A DNA stretch of 32,160 nt from NCBI GenBank assembly GCA_947499615.1, contig CANMOP010000022.1, positions 1 to 32,160 on the forward strand, written 5' to 3'. The DNA is from RH-chloro-G1 sp003670575. Lineage in GTDB: Bacteria; Chloroflexota; Dehalococcoidia; UBA2979. Shown piece by piece: positions 21,473-30,566 of this stretch. The notes under the pieces were generated by a model. It saw only the letters and a list, made by a program, of their open reading frames with translations, did not search any database and was not told the DNA's origin. The position numbers were made by a program, and so were the translations under genes. Numbering within the stretch: position 1 is the stretch's first letter; each line of letters opens with the position of its first letter.

Positions 21473-23230
21473 ATGAGTCCCGTATCCAGCAGACAGATCA
21501 CCAGGCGCACGATGTTGCGGGGGGCGGGCGTAGGGGCGTTGGGCCTCGCGGGCGCGGCGCTGCTCGGCTGTCGCAGCAGTGGTGGGGGTGGCGACGCCAC
21601 CGCTCCGTCGGCTGCGAAAGTCGCGCCGGGCGCTGCCCTGCCGATGACCGCGCCAGTAGTGTCGGGCAAGATCAAAGAAGGCGGCACCTGGAACACGGCC
21701 GCGCTGTCCACGCTGAAGTTGAACGATGCGCACACCGTCACCGGCTCATCGATCTGGAACTACATTAGCGAGCGCATGCTGGAGCCGGATCCGAACACAG
21801 CCGCGATCCGTCCGAATGTCCTCACCTCATGGGAGATCGCCGACAAGAGCGGGCTGACCCTGGTCTTCAAGGTCAACCCGAAGGTGTTCATCCACGACAA
21901 ACCACCGTGGAACGGGCGGCAGTTCACCGCTCAGGACGTCGCGTGGAACATGGAGCGCATCGGCGGGTTGTACGCGGACCGATTGAAGATCTCGTTGTCG
22001 TCATTCCAGCGGGCGACGATGGTTCAGAACATCGTGAAGGCGGAGGCAGTCGACAACCTCACGGTCAAGGTGACGCTGTCCAAGCCGAACGGCGCCTTCT
22101 TCAACGGGCTCATGGAGAATCGCACGGCCCTGATGCCGAAGGAGATGGACGACATCGGCTTCAAGGACCCGATGAAGATGGCCGGTGTCGGGGCCTTCCA
22201 GGTGGTGGAGTGGGTGAACGATCAACGGTCCGTGTACAAGAAGAACCCGCGCTACAACGAGTTCCGGTCAAGCGAACCGCACTTCGATGAGTTCCGCGAG
22301 ACCGTCGTGCCGGACACTGCGTCCCAGCAGGCCGCGTTCATCTCCGGGCAGACATCGGTTGTGCTCGTCGACTCGCCGGACGCCATCACCACAATCCACA
22401 AGGGCAAAGCGGATGCGAATCTCTACGGCTGGGTCGATGCGAACTGGGGCTACCTCCGCCCGAGCTACGACTACGCACCGTTCAAGGACTTTCGCGTGCG
22501 CAAGGCGATCGCGCTGGCCATCGACTACGCGGCGATCGCTGATGGCTACTACGGCCCAGGGTGGGCGTACCAGGCCTCGCTGAACCCCGGCTTCCCCGAG
22601 GCGTGGAGCCAGGACAAGGTGAAGACACTGGCGGGGTATAACCCGACCACTAAGGCCGCCGACCGTGCCGAGGCGCAAAAGATGATGGCGGCGGCTGGCT
22701 TCGGGAACGGGAAGGGCATCGACTTCGGCATCTTGTTCAATCGCACCTCGGACTTCCCGCTGGCCAATGCAACTCGGTTCCAGAGCCAGATGTCGACGGT
22801 CTTCCCGGAGATGAAGGTCAATCTGGCAGGTGTTCCGGACTCCGCCACATTCTCGACGCGCCTTGCGGACGGCAAGTTTGAGATGGTGTCGTACACCAAC
22901 ACGTGCGTGCCGGACGCCGTGCTGGAGTTGACCTCGCAGTACCACACCAAAGGCAGCCGCAACTACGGCCACGACAGTAACAAGGACGTCGACTCGTTGC
23001 TGGAGCGCGCGATCAGCGAGCTTGACCGCAACGCGCGTGCGCAGCTGGTCGATGAGTTCCAGCGCCGGTACATGGACGAATGGATGCAATCGGACGTGCT
23101 GATGGCACAGCCCAAGCGATTCATGTTGCAGAGCAACGTCGGTGGCTACGACAAGGTCGTGGGGCCGTGGTTCCAGTACACCTACTCGAGCATGGCTCAG
23201 GCGGGTCGCTGGTACTACATCGAGAAGTAG
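21473..23230 (+). CDS. ABC-transporter solute-binding lipoprotein, family 5 (SBP B)
   Basis: A 585-residue SBP_bac_5-type binding protein and close paralogue of SBP A (shared FIHDK-PPWNGRQF pattern, FRVRKAI, TSQYHTKGSRNYGH). The N-terminus has R11-R12, a hydrophobic stretch and lipobox LLGC with Cys33, so a Tat-exported lipoprotein. It ends with the same pattern as SBP A (GRWYYIEK against CRWFYVEK). ATG 21473 has GAGGAGG six bases upstream; the longer frame overlaps the MFS gene and is not supported. No permease or ATPase gene is nearby. It precedes two CoA-transferase genes with a 233-base gap. Ligand unknown. Confidence 0.9.
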   Translation: MSPVSSRQITRRTMLRGAGVGALGLAGAALLGCRSSGGGGDATAPSAAKVAPGAALPMTAPVVSGKIKEGGTWNTAALSTLKLNDAHTVTGSSIWNYISERMLEPDPNTAAIRPNVLTSWEIADKSGLTLVFKVNPKVFIHDKPPWNGRQFTAQDVAWNMERIGGLYADRLKISLSSFQRATMVQNIVKAEAVDNLTVKVTLSKPNGAFFNGLMENRTALMPKEMDDIGFKDPMKMAGVGAFQVVEWVNDQRSVYKKNPRYNEFRSSEPHFDEFRETVVPDTASQQAAFISGQTSVVLVDSPDAITTIHKGKADANLYGWVDANWGYLRPSYDYAPFKDFRVRKAIALAIDYAAIADGYYGPGWAYQASLNPGFPEAWSQDKVKTLAGYNPTTKAADRAEAQKMMAAAGFGNGKGIDFGILFNRTSDFPLANATRFQSQMSTVFPEMKVNLAGVPDSATFSTRLADGKFEMVSYTNTCVPDAVLELTSQYHTKGSRNYGHDSNKDVDSLLERAISELDRNARAQLVDEFQRRYMDEWMQSDVLMAQPKRFMLQSNVGGYDKVVGPWFQYTYSSMAQAGRWYYIEK

Positions 23231-23294
23231 TAGGCCGCCCGACTTCACGGACGGCCGCGACCGCGCGCCGGAGTGGTGCCGCTGCCACCAGCGT

Positions 23295-23311
23295 CCCCCC
23301 CCCCCCCCCCC
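23295..23311. repeat. Homopolymer run of 17 C
   Basis: Seventeen consecutive C residues in the gap between SBP B and the first CoA-transferase gene. Such runs slip during replication and also during sequencing. It is outside coding sequence, about 150 bases before the next start codon. Confidence 0.9.
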
Positions 23312-23463
23312 GGCGCGCCGGTCTCCGCTGGGGGTGTGCCACGCACCGCGCGCACCGGAGCGTCCTGCGCGAGCTGCCCAACGGCGCGCGCGCCTTGTTG
23401 AGCCCTCGTGCATGTGTCATTCTACGCGCGAACGTGATGGCGGCAGGCCGTAAGGAGTACGTC

Positions 23464-24819
23464 ATGACCGGTCAGCGACCGCTCGAAGGTGTGCGAATCC
23501 TCGACTTCACGTGGGTGCGATCGGGGCCCTGGGCGACGCGCTGGCTGGCCATCCTGGGCGCCGACATCATCAAGGTGGAGTGGCCGGAGCAGGCGCTCGG
23601 TTTCTACACGGGCCGCAACATCGCGCGGTTCGAGGCAGGGCCGGGGGGCGTGCAGCCCAGCGTGAACAGCGGCGGCGACTTCAGCGACACCAACGTCATG
23701 AAGCGCAGCGTCAGCATCAACGCTCGCAGCGCGAAGGGCATCGAACTGCTCAAACGGCTCGTGGCGGAGTCCGACGTGGTCGTCGAGAACTTCAGCGCCG
23801 GTGTGCTGGACGACTGGGGCATCGGCTACGAGCAGTTGAAGGCGGCGCGACAGGACATCATCTACGTCTCCATGGCGGGACTGGGACAGAGCGGACGGAA
23901 CAAGAACTACACCACGCTGGGCCCGGTGGTGCAGGCGCTGAGCGGCCTGACGCAGTCATCGGGATTGCCGGACGCGCCGCCGGCCGGCTGGGGCTGGTCC
24001 TACATGGACAACACCGGCGGCATGTATGCCGTGATGGTCATCCTCACCGCGCTGCACCATCGCCAGCAGACCGGCGAGGGGCAGTGGGTGGACCTCTCGC
24101 AGGTTGCCGCTGGCATGACGCTGACCGGCCCCGCGCTCCTCGACTACACGGTCAACGGTCGGCCGAGCGGTCGCGAGGGGTTCCCTCCCGGCAACCGCGC
24201 GGTGTGGCCGGGAGCCCCATTGATCAACAACTATCGAGGCGCGACGACGGCCCCTCACAACGCCTATCGAACCAAGGGCGGCGGGTACAACGACTGGTGC
24301 GTGATCGCCTGCTTCTCCGATCAAGAGTGGCAGTCCCTCGTCGGGTTGATGGGCTCGCCTGCGTGGGCGCTCGATACCGGACTGGCCACGCTCGCGGGAC
24401 GGCTCGAGCAGCAGGAGGCGATGGATCGCGACATCGAGGCGTGGACGCTCACGCTGGAGAAGTACGAGCTCACCGAGCGCTGCCAGGCGGCAGGCGTCCG
24501 GGCCGCGCCGGTGCAGAGCAACGAGGATCGCGTCGAATACGACCCGCAACTGCGCGAGCAGGGGATGTACACCACCGTCCATCACGAGGTGCTGGGCGAC
24601 CACCTGACGCAAAACACGCCCTTCACCTTTGCCAACGCACCGACGAGCGTGGAGCGTCCCGGCCCACTGTGTGGCGAACACAACGTCGAGATCCTCGGCG
24701 GGATGCTCGGACTCACGCTGCAGGAGATTCGGGAGGGCTACGAGGACGGCACCTTCTGGCCGAAGACGCTCGCGATCGAGCCCAACCTGCTGGAAGCGCT
24801 CAAGGCCGCGACGGCCTGA
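23464..24819 (+). CDS. CaiB/BaiF family III CoA-transferase, copy 1
   Basis: A 451-residue family III CoA-transferase, which moves CoA between carboxylic acids through an aspartyl-CoA intermediate. The N-terminal motif RILDFTWVRSGPWATRWLAILGADIIKVE is the family signature, and VVENFSAG and TGEGQWVDLS follow. The catalytic Asp is Asp182 in YMDNTGG, 24 residues before TGEG, the position of Asp169 in formyl-CoA transferase. The ATG is preceded by AAGGAG. The stop is 11 bases before the second CoA-transferase. The two subunits may form one enzyme. Substrate unknown. Confidence 0.92.
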   Translation: MTGQRPLEGVRILDFTWVRSGPWATRWLAILGADIIKVEWPEQALGFYTGRNIARFEAGPGGVQPSVNSGGDFSDTNVMKRSVSINARSAKGIELLKRLVAESDVVVENFSAGVLDDWGIGYEQLKAARQDIIYVSMAGLGQSGRNKNYTTLGPVVQALSGLTQSSGLPDAPPAGWGWSYMDNTGGMYAVMVILTALHHRQQTGEGQWVDLSQVAAGMTLTGPALLDYTVNGRPSGREGFPPGNRAVWPGAPLINNYRGATTAPHNAYRTKGGGYNDWCVIACFSDQEWQSLVGLMGSPAWALDTGLATLAGRLEQQEAMDRDIEAWTLTLEKYELTERCQAAGVRAAPVQSNEDRVEYDPQLREQGMYTTVHHEVLGDHLTQNTPFTFANAPTSVERPGPLCGEHNVEILGGMLGLTLQEIREGYEDGTFWPKTLAIEPNLLEALKAATA

Positions 24820-24830
24820 CGGGAGTCAAC

Positions 24831-26087
24831 ATGACGGGTGCACCGACGTCCTCGCGAGCACTGAGCGACCTGCGAGTGCTTGAACTGTCGAACGTGATCG
24901 GCGAGTGGTGCGGCAAGTTGATGGCGGACCTCGGTGCCGACGTGATCAAGATCGAGCCGCCCGGCGGCGCCGAGGAGCGCCGCATCGGTCCGTTCTACCA
25001 GGACGTACCGAATCCCGAGCGCAGCCTGCACTTCTGGCACTACAACACCAGCAAACGCGGTGTGACGCTGAATCTTGAGACCGCCGACGGGCGCGATCTG
25101 TTGCGCACACTGGTCGCGGGTGCCGATGTCGTACTGGAGACATTCCCGCCGGGCTACCTCGCGTCGCTGGGGCTGGGGTACCAGCAGCTGCAGGCCATCA
25201 ACCCTCGCTTGGTGATGTGCTCGCTGACGCCGTTCGGGCAGACCGGCCCGTGGCGCGACTACCAGACGTCAGACCTCATCCACATGGCGGCCGGCGGTCA
25301 GATGGCCTCGACCGGTTACAACGAGGAGGACGTGGCCGATCCGCCGCCCATCGCTCCCGGCGGTGGGAACGCTTGGCACATGGGCAGTCACTACGCCTAC
25401 ATCGCGATCATGGCGGCGCTCTTCAAGCGCGGGGTCACCGGCGAGGGTGAGTACATCGATGCGTCCGTTCACAGTGCGTGTGCGCTGACGACGGAAGGCG
25501 CCATTCCGATCTACCTCTTCACGAAGCAGGTCGTGCGACGCAACACCGGTCGGCACCACTCGGTGGGGCCAAGCCCTCGCACGCAGCACCCGACGAAGGA
25601 CGGGAAGTACGTGTACTTCGGCAGCGTCGGTCCGCTCTCGCCCACGCGGTTCGCGGTGCTGCGCGACTGGCTCGCGAGCCACGGCCACGCGCAGGACCTG
25701 ACCGACGCGAAGTACTCCGATGCGACGACGATCGGCGACAGCCAGGCGCACATCGACGAGGTGGTGCAACAGTTCTTCGCCCAGATCACCCAGGACGAGG
25801 CGTACCACGGCGGACAGAGTCGCGGATTCCTCGTCGGTGCGGTGCGCGCGCCGGAGGACCTGCTGGCGGATCAGCACTGGCACGACCGCGGGTTCTTCGA
25901 GGAGGTGGAGCACCCCGAACTCGGGCGCAGTTTCACGTACCCCGGCGCGTCGTCGATCTTCGAGAAGTCGCCATCGCTCATCTCACGTCGCGCGCCGCTC
26001 ATCGGCGAGCACAACGCGGAGGTGTACCAGGAGTGCGGTGTCGACGCGCTGAAACTCACCGTGCTGCGTGAGGCGGGCGTCGTCTAG
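24831..26087 (+). CDS. CaiB/BaiF family III CoA-transferase homologue, copy 2, without the catalytic Asp
   Basis: A 418-residue family III CoA-transferase homologue. LRVLELSNVIGEWCGKLMADLGADVIKIE and VVLETFPPGYLASLG are the family signatures, and TGEGEYIDAS is present. The residue aligned with the catalytic Asp is Trp182 (NAWHMGSHY), so it should not form the aspartyl-CoA intermediate. The length and fold are otherwise complete. It is 11 bases after copy 1 (GGGAG ribosome binding site) and is most likely its non-catalytic partner, by analogy with two-subunit family III enzymes such as benzylsuccinate CoA-transferase BbsEF. A separate function is possible. Confidence 0.88.
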   Translation: MTGAPTSSRALSDLRVLELSNVIGEWCGKLMADLGADVIKIEPPGGAEERRIGPFYQDVPNPERSLHFWHYNTSKRGVTLNLETADGRDLLRTLVAGADVVLETFPPGYLASLGLGYQQLQAINPRLVMCSLTPFGQTGPWRDYQTSDLIHMAAGGQMASTGYNEEDVADPPPIAPGGGNAWHMGSHYAYIAIMAALFKRGVTGEGEYIDASVHSACALTTEGAIPIYLFTKQVVRRNTGRHHSVGPSPRTQHPTKDGKYVYFGSVGPLSPTRFAVLRDWLASHGHAQDLTDAKYSDATTIGDSQAHIDEVVQQFFAQITQDEAYHGGQSRGFLVGAVRAPEDLLADQHWHDRGFFEEVEHPELGRSFTYPGASSIFEKSPSLISRRAPLIGEHNAEVYQECGVDALKLTVLREAGVV

Positions 26088-26115
26088 TCCGTATCGCCAT
26101 GCCCCGGACCTCGCC

Positions 26116-26163
26116 TCGACAGTGAAGCGGGCGATACGGTAGTCGCGCCGCCCGCTTCGTCGA
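26116..26163 (+). terminator. Terminator after the CoA-transferase pair
   Basis: GAAGCGGGCG (26124-26133) pairs with CGCCCGCTTC (26149-26158); the stem can be extended by TCGAC/GTCGA with a three-base bulge. It starts 29 bases after the stop of copy 2. The loop is 15 bases and there is no T-run. Confidence 0.6.
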
Positions 26164-26247
26164 TCGCCCCCTTACGGCTGAACGCTCCGGCTCCAGGCTG
26201 TACGATCCGGTGCGCGATGATGCAACGGACGGGGAGAGACACGCACG

Positions 26248-27264
26248 GTGACGCGGCTATCGATCAGTGAACTCCTGCAGGCCTCGCCGGTACGACTCGC
26301 ACCGATGGCGGGTCTCACCAACGTGCCGTTCCGCGAGATCGCGGTGCGCTGCGGGAGCGGCTACACGACGAACGAGGAGATCGACGCCGAGGCGCTCATC
26401 CGAGGCAAGACGGGATCCTACGACCTCGGCCACAACGATCCGGCGCTTGGCGTGATGGCGATGCAACTGATCGGCAACAGCGCGGAGACGTTGGTGCCCG
26501 CCGCTCTCACGTTGGTGGATGCCGGCACCAAGATCGTCGATATCAACATGGGCTGCCCGGTGCCTCGAGCGGTACGCAGCGGGAAGGGCGCGGCGCTCAT
26601 GCGCGATGTTGCCGCGACCGCACGCATCCTCAGTGCGCTGCGCCACGCACTTCCCGACACCGTGCTCACCATCAAGATCCGCGGCGGGTGGGATGAGCGC
26701 GAGCCGAACGCCGTCGCGGTCGCGACGATGGCGCAGGACGTCGGCGTCGACGCGATCACGGTGCACCCGCGCACGCGAGCGCAACAGTTCGGCGGTCGCG
26801 CCCCATGGACTGTCATTCGTGACGTGGTTGAGGCCGTCGACATCCCGGTCACTGGGAATGGCGATGTGACCTCGCTGGCGGAAGCCGACCGCATGATGGC
26901 CGAAACCGGCTGCGCGGCGGTGATGATCGGACGGGGAGCGCTCGGACGGCCGTGGGTCTTCAATGCGGACTACGCTCAGATGGATGCGGCGGCGCGGGTG
27001 GATTACGAGGGCGTGGTCATCCAGAAGCACCTCGACCGGCTCATCGAGTACTACCCGGCCCGCGAGGCACGCGTCCAGATGCTGCGGCATCTCGCGAGGT
27101 ATTCGGTTGGCTGGCGCGACAGTCGCGCCTGGCGTGTCCAACTTTTCGGCTGTGCGAGCATCGAGGCGATCTTGGATCTCTTCCAGCGTCGCGACGCGCG
27201 GCCAGTCGAGCGTCGAGCCCCGGATGCGCCGGTGGCGCTCGCGGACGAACCTCGCGCGGACTGA
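26248..27264 (+). CDS. tRNA-dihydrouridine synthase, DusB type
   Basis: A 338-residue flavoenzyme that reduces uridine in the D-loop of tRNA with NADPH. The FMN-barrel begins with LAPMAGLTNVPFR and has QLIGN, the active-site NMGCPVPR with Cys103, SGKGAALM, KIRGGWDE, HPRTRAQQFGG, GNGDV and MIGRGALGRPW. The C-terminal helical domain (about 245-310) binds tRNA. The GTG start is preceded by GGGGAGAG. It is a housekeeping gene, apparently monocistronic. Confidence 0.95.
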   Translation: MTRLSISELLQASPVRLAPMAGLTNVPFREIAVRCGSGYTTNEEIDAEALIRGKTGSYDLGHNDPALGVMAMQLIGNSAETLVPAALTLVDAGTKIVDINMGCPVPRAVRSGKGAALMRDVAATARILSALRHALPDTVLTIKIRGGWDEREPNAVAVATMAQDVGVDAITVHPRTRAQQFGGRAPWTVIRDVVEAVDIPVTGNGDVTSLAEADRMMAETGCAAVMIGRGALGRPWVFNADYAQMDAAARVDYEGVVIQKHLDRLIEYYPAREARVQMLRHLARYSVGWRDSRAWRVQLFGCASIEAILDLFQRRDARPVERRAPDAPVALADEPRAD

Positions 27265-27404
27265 ACTCGCCGCTGTGTCCCATTCATCACTTGTCATAAC
27301 AATATGCCGCGAGCGTGATCGGCCCTTGTCGGCCTGTGCGACGGGTCCCCTCGTTTCGATGATCGTCCTGCAAGGACGGCATGGCGGCAGGACAGGGGAG
27401 ATCG

Positions 27405-27680
27405 ATGACCGAGTCATATGCGCTGAGGTGCGCACGCTGCGGCGGTCGGATGGTACGCGGGAGCGACATCGCGGGTGTCTTCGATAGTTGCCTGATGTGC
27501 GGGTCGACGTGGGACCACGACCGCCTCGATACACGGGCGGCGCAGGCGGAGGCCGAAGCCGACGCGAGGCACCGTGCGGTCATGCCGGCGGGATCGCCGG
27601 CCCTAACGCGGATGCACCTCGCCGGACGGCGGGCGCCGGCGGTGCATCGTGGGCGGATGGCCACCGGCACTCGGACCTGA
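27405..27680 (+). CDS. Zinc-ribbon protein, function unknown
   Basis: A 91-residue protein beginning MTESYALRCARCGGRMVRG. Cys9-x2-Cys12 and Cys29-x2-Cys32 form a likely zinc ribbon. The remainder is Arg/Ala-rich and probably disordered. ATG 27405 was chosen over the ATG at 27381 for the GGGGAGATCG directly before it. It precedes the HAD phosphatase by 59 bases in the same direction. No family is recognised beyond the ribbon. Confidence 0.6.
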   Translation: MTESYALRCARCGGRMVRGSDIAGVFDSCLMCGSTWDHDRLDTRAAQAEAEADARHRAVMPAGSPALTRMHLAGRRAPAVHRGRMATGTRT

Positions 27681-27739
27681 TCGCGGGGCGATGTATCTTG
27701 GACGCGATGGTTTCGACGTGAAGTAGACAGGTCAGCGCG

Positions 27740-28489
27740 ATGAAGAAGTTGGTGGTATTCGACCTCGACGGCACGCTGGCCGAGAGCAAGTCGGCGGTCG
27801 ATGACGAGATGGCCGTGCTGCTCGGGCGGCTGCTGCAGGTCGCGCGGGTGGCGGTGATATCGGGTGGCGACTGGCCGCAATTCGAGTCGCAGGTGTTGGC
27901 GCACCTCCCGCACGACGAGCGATTGCGCGGCCTATCGATGCTCCCGACGTGCGGCACGAAGTTCCTGTCCTATGACGGCGAGTGGGTCACGAGGTACTCC
28001 GAGGATCTGAGTCCAGAGGAGAAGACGCTGATCACGCGCACGCTGGACGCAGCGGTCGTGGAGGCGGGCTTCCACGCCGCCGAGGTGTGGGGCGAGCAGA
28101 TCGAGGATCGCGGGAGTCAGGTCACGTATTCGGCGCTCGGGCAGGGCGCGCCGCTCACGGCAAAGCGCGACTGGGATCCCGACTTCGAGAAGCGCAAGGC
28201 GATCCAGTCGATCCTGGCGACGACGCTGCCCCAGTTCTCGGTGCGGCTGGGCGGCACGACCTCGATCGACGTGACGAAGCCAGGGATCGACAAGGCGTAC
28301 GGCATCCACAAGCTGCGCGAGATCCTCGGCATTGAGATCGACGAGATGATCTTCGTCGGTGACGCGCTGTTCCCGGGCGGGAACGACTACCCCGCGAAGG
28401 AAGCCGGCGTCACCTCGATCCAGGTGAGCGGCCCGAACGAGACGAAGCGTGTCATCGAGGCGGTGGTGGCCTGCCTGGAAGGCGCATGA
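27740..28489 (+). CDS. HAD-IIB phosphatase, phosphomannomutase-like
   Basis: A 249-residue HAD-superfamily protein. Motif I is VFDLDGT with nucleophile Asp8 and Asp10; motif II is ISGGD (Ser41); the motif III Lys is in TKPGIDK and motif IV is GDALFPGGND. The middle cap domain has DRGSQVTYSALGQGAP and KRDWDPDFEKRKAI, typical of the eukaryotic-type phosphomannomutase group of HAD-IIB enzymes. A sugar-phosphate phosphatase or phosphomutase role is likely; the exact substrate is not visible. Confidence 0.88.
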   Translation: MKKLVVFDLDGTLAESKSAVDDEMAVLLGRLLQVARVAVISGGDWPQFESQVLAHLPHDERLRGLSMLPTCGTKFLSYDGEWVTRYSEDLSPEEKTLITRTLDAAVVEAGFHAAEVWGEQIEDRGSQVTYSALGQGAPLTAKRDWDPDFEKRKAIQSILATTLPQFSVRLGGTTSIDVTKPGIDKAYGIHKLREILGIEIDEMIFVGDALFPGGNDYPAKEAGVTSIQVSGPNETKRVIEAVVACLEGA

Positions 28490-28608
28490 CCGGAGTGCGG
28501 CGAACCGTGGGGTCGGCGTGCTGCAGCCCTTACGGCGTTGTGGCCGCGATTGGTCTACCACGTCGCGATCGCCTAGTCTGAGTCGATGAACCTCCGACGC
28601 CGGGCCAG

Positions 28609-29880
28609 ATGACAACGCAGGCCGTCGAACGTTCGGCCAGCGAGCAGGCGGGTGGCCCCCCTCGCGGCGGCAGTTCGCGCGGCTTTTCGTCGCTCGCCAA
28701 CCCGCAGTTCCGCATGTTGTGGTTCGGGCTGCTGTTCTCGCAGGGCGCGATGCAGATCAATATGGTCGCTCGCCCCTGGCTGGCGTACCACGTCTCGGAG
28801 TCGGGCGCCGCGCTCGGGGTGGTCGCGGTGGCATCCGGACTGCCGATGGCCGTTGTCTCGTTGTTCGCCGGCGCAATCGTCGACCGCGCGGACAAGCGCA
28901 AGATCCTGCTGATCGTGACCTCGCTCCTCGGGGTGCTGGCGCTTGTCACCGCAGTGCTCGTGCACATCGATGTCGTCACGGTGTGGCAGCTCGCGCTGGT
29001 CGGCCTGTTGCAGGGCGTCGTGTTCGCCTTCAACTTCCCCACACGCTCCGCCCTGATCCCGGCGCTGGTGTCCGAGGATCAACTCGCGAACGCGATTGCG
29101 ATGAACTCGACCGGCCTGAACTTGAACCGCGTGGCCGTCCCCGCGATCGCTGGCCTGCTGCTCGCGTGGCAGCCCGCGATCGCGTTCGATGTGGTGACGG
29201 TGCTGTACGTGATCTCCGCAGTCATTCTGCTCCGGCTTCCGCGCATCGCCGCCGCAACGTCCGGCGGCAGCGCGTTCCGCGACATGGTGGGCGGATTCCA
29301 GTACGCCTGGCGCGATCGCACGGTGTTGAGCCTGCTGTTGCTGGCGCTGTTCCCGACACTGTTGGGGATGCCGTTCCAGCAGTTCTTGCCCGTCTTCCAG
29401 GAGAGCGTGTTGCACGCCGGCCCATCGTCACTGGGTCTAATGTTCACGGCGGTCGGTGTTGGGTCTCTGGGCGGATCGCTCGGTGTGGCCTACTTGCCGC
29501 CGGAACGCCAGCGCGCGTTCCAGCTCTTCGGTGGCTTCGCGTTTGGCATCGCACTCGTGGGCTTCGCGCTATCGACGTCGCTGCCAGTGACGCTGGTGAT
29601 GCTGGCACTGGTCGGGTTCACCAGCCAAGGGTACTTCGTGCTCAACAACGTGATGTTGATGGCAGCGACGGATCGCAAGTACTACGGTCGAACCATGAGC
29701 CTCTACATGGTGACGTGGTCGCTCATGCCGGTATCGATCTATCCGATGGGTGTGCTCATAGACCGCATCGGTATGCCCGCGACGCAGGCCGGGGCGGGCG
29801 TGATCCTCGCGCTGTTCGTCGCCGCGTTCGTGCTCGGGCGGCGACCGGCGCGCAAGTCGGGCGCGGTGGCGGCGGACTAG
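28609..29880 (+). CDS. MFS transporter, EntS-like (MFS_3), copy 3
   Basis: A 423-residue major-facilitator carrier of the MFS_3 type with 12 predicted helices. It starts the membrane part with NPQFRMLWFGLLFSQGAMQI and has IVDRADKRK between helices 2 and 3, FNFPTRSALIPALV, and DRKYYGRTMSLYMV in the C-half. It has a similar organisation to the 14092 carrier. The ribosome binding site is weak. Likely an exporter of a small molecule; substrate unknown. Confidence 0.88.
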   Translation: MTTQAVERSASEQAGGPPRGGSSRGFSSLANPQFRMLWFGLLFSQGAMQINMVARPWLAYHVSESGAALGVVAVASGLPMAVVSLFAGAIVDRADKRKILLIVTSLLGVLALVTAVLVHIDVVTVWQLALVGLLQGVVFAFNFPTRSALIPALVSEDQLANAIAMNSTGLNLNRVAVPAIAGLLLAWQPAIAFDVVTVLYVISAVILLRLPRIAAATSGGSAFRDMVGGFQYAWRDRTVLSLLLLALFPTLLGMPFQQFLPVFQESVLHAGPSSLGLMFTAVGVGSLGGSLGVAYLPPERQRAFQLFGGFAFGIALVGFALSTSLPVTLVMLALVGFTSQGYFVLNNVMLMAATDRKYYGRTMSLYMVTWSLMPVSIYPMGVLIDRIGMPATQAGAGVILALFVAAFVLGRRPARKSGAVAAD

Positions 29881-29961
29881 CGGCGCCAGCTCGGAGCGCT
29901 CGGGCAGTCGTGTCGATGCTCGACGCCGTGCGCACACCCGGTCGTTCGTCCGGCGAATGAC

Positions 29962-30279
29962 TCAGGGTATCGGGACGACGCCGCCTGCATCTGCACCTGA
30001 CCGCAGATGCTCCGCCTGAAGCGACTGCCGCACGATCCGATACGCGAGTAACGGCACGTACTCGTGCAGGGCGGCCCCCCGGTCGAGCCGGTCGAAGGAC
30101 TGCTCCATCAACTGCTGGATCACGCCTGCAGGGACCACACCCCCGAACTCTCGCACCAGCGCGCAACTCTCGTGCGTGACGACCGTCGGTCGCGGGGGAG
30201 GGCTCGTTGCGCGGACCGCGTCGAGGATCTCCGGCAGGCGTTCGGGCGGCTGGGGAATCGGGAGGGTCGAAGAAACCAT
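29962..30279 (-). CDS. Small three-helix-bundle protein (phosphatase-like N-terminal domain)
   Basis: A 105-residue protein. The segment SCALVREFGGVVPAGVIQQLM then SFDRLDRG and YVPLLAYRIVRQSL resembles the three-helix dimerisation domain found alone or in front of arsenate-reductase-like phosphatases, mainly in actinobacteria. No catalytic domain is attached. ATG 30279 has GGAG six bases upstream; a GTG at 30291 would add four residues. It converges on the MFS gene. Confidence 0.6.
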   Translation of the reverse strand: MVSSTLPIPQPPERLPEILDAVRATSPPPRPTVVTHESCALVREFGGVVPAGVIQQLMEQSFDRLDRGAALHEYVPLLAYRIVRQSLQAEHLRSGADAGGVVPIP

Positions 30280-30566
30280 GAGGCGCTCCACTTCGCGCTG
30301 ACCTCCGGTGTCGCCACGTCACATGCTGGCGGCCCGAACACGGCGCAGCCAGAGGCGTTGGTCCCAAAACGGGCCGAATCTCAGTACGCGTGGCACCTTC
30401 ACGCACCTGGCGACAGCAACGATGGGGCGCGCCCCGCATCACCCGCGGTCGGGCTGCCTGATAAGATTCCGCAAGCGAGTCCGCGTGGCTCAGGAGCAAC
30501 GCGCAGCAAGCGCGAGTTTCCCCGGACGTGATCGGTGACGATCGCCAGTAGGACAGGACGACGAAC

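Noticed and set aside
23233..23256. Imperfect hairpin after SBP B as a terminator
   Set aside because: The arms have mismatches and no T-run follows; too weak to list.
23511..24830. Upstream extension of the second CoA-transferase (858 codons in total)
   Set aside because: The extension is an out-of-frame reading of copy 1; the ATG at 24831 starts the normal family N-terminus.
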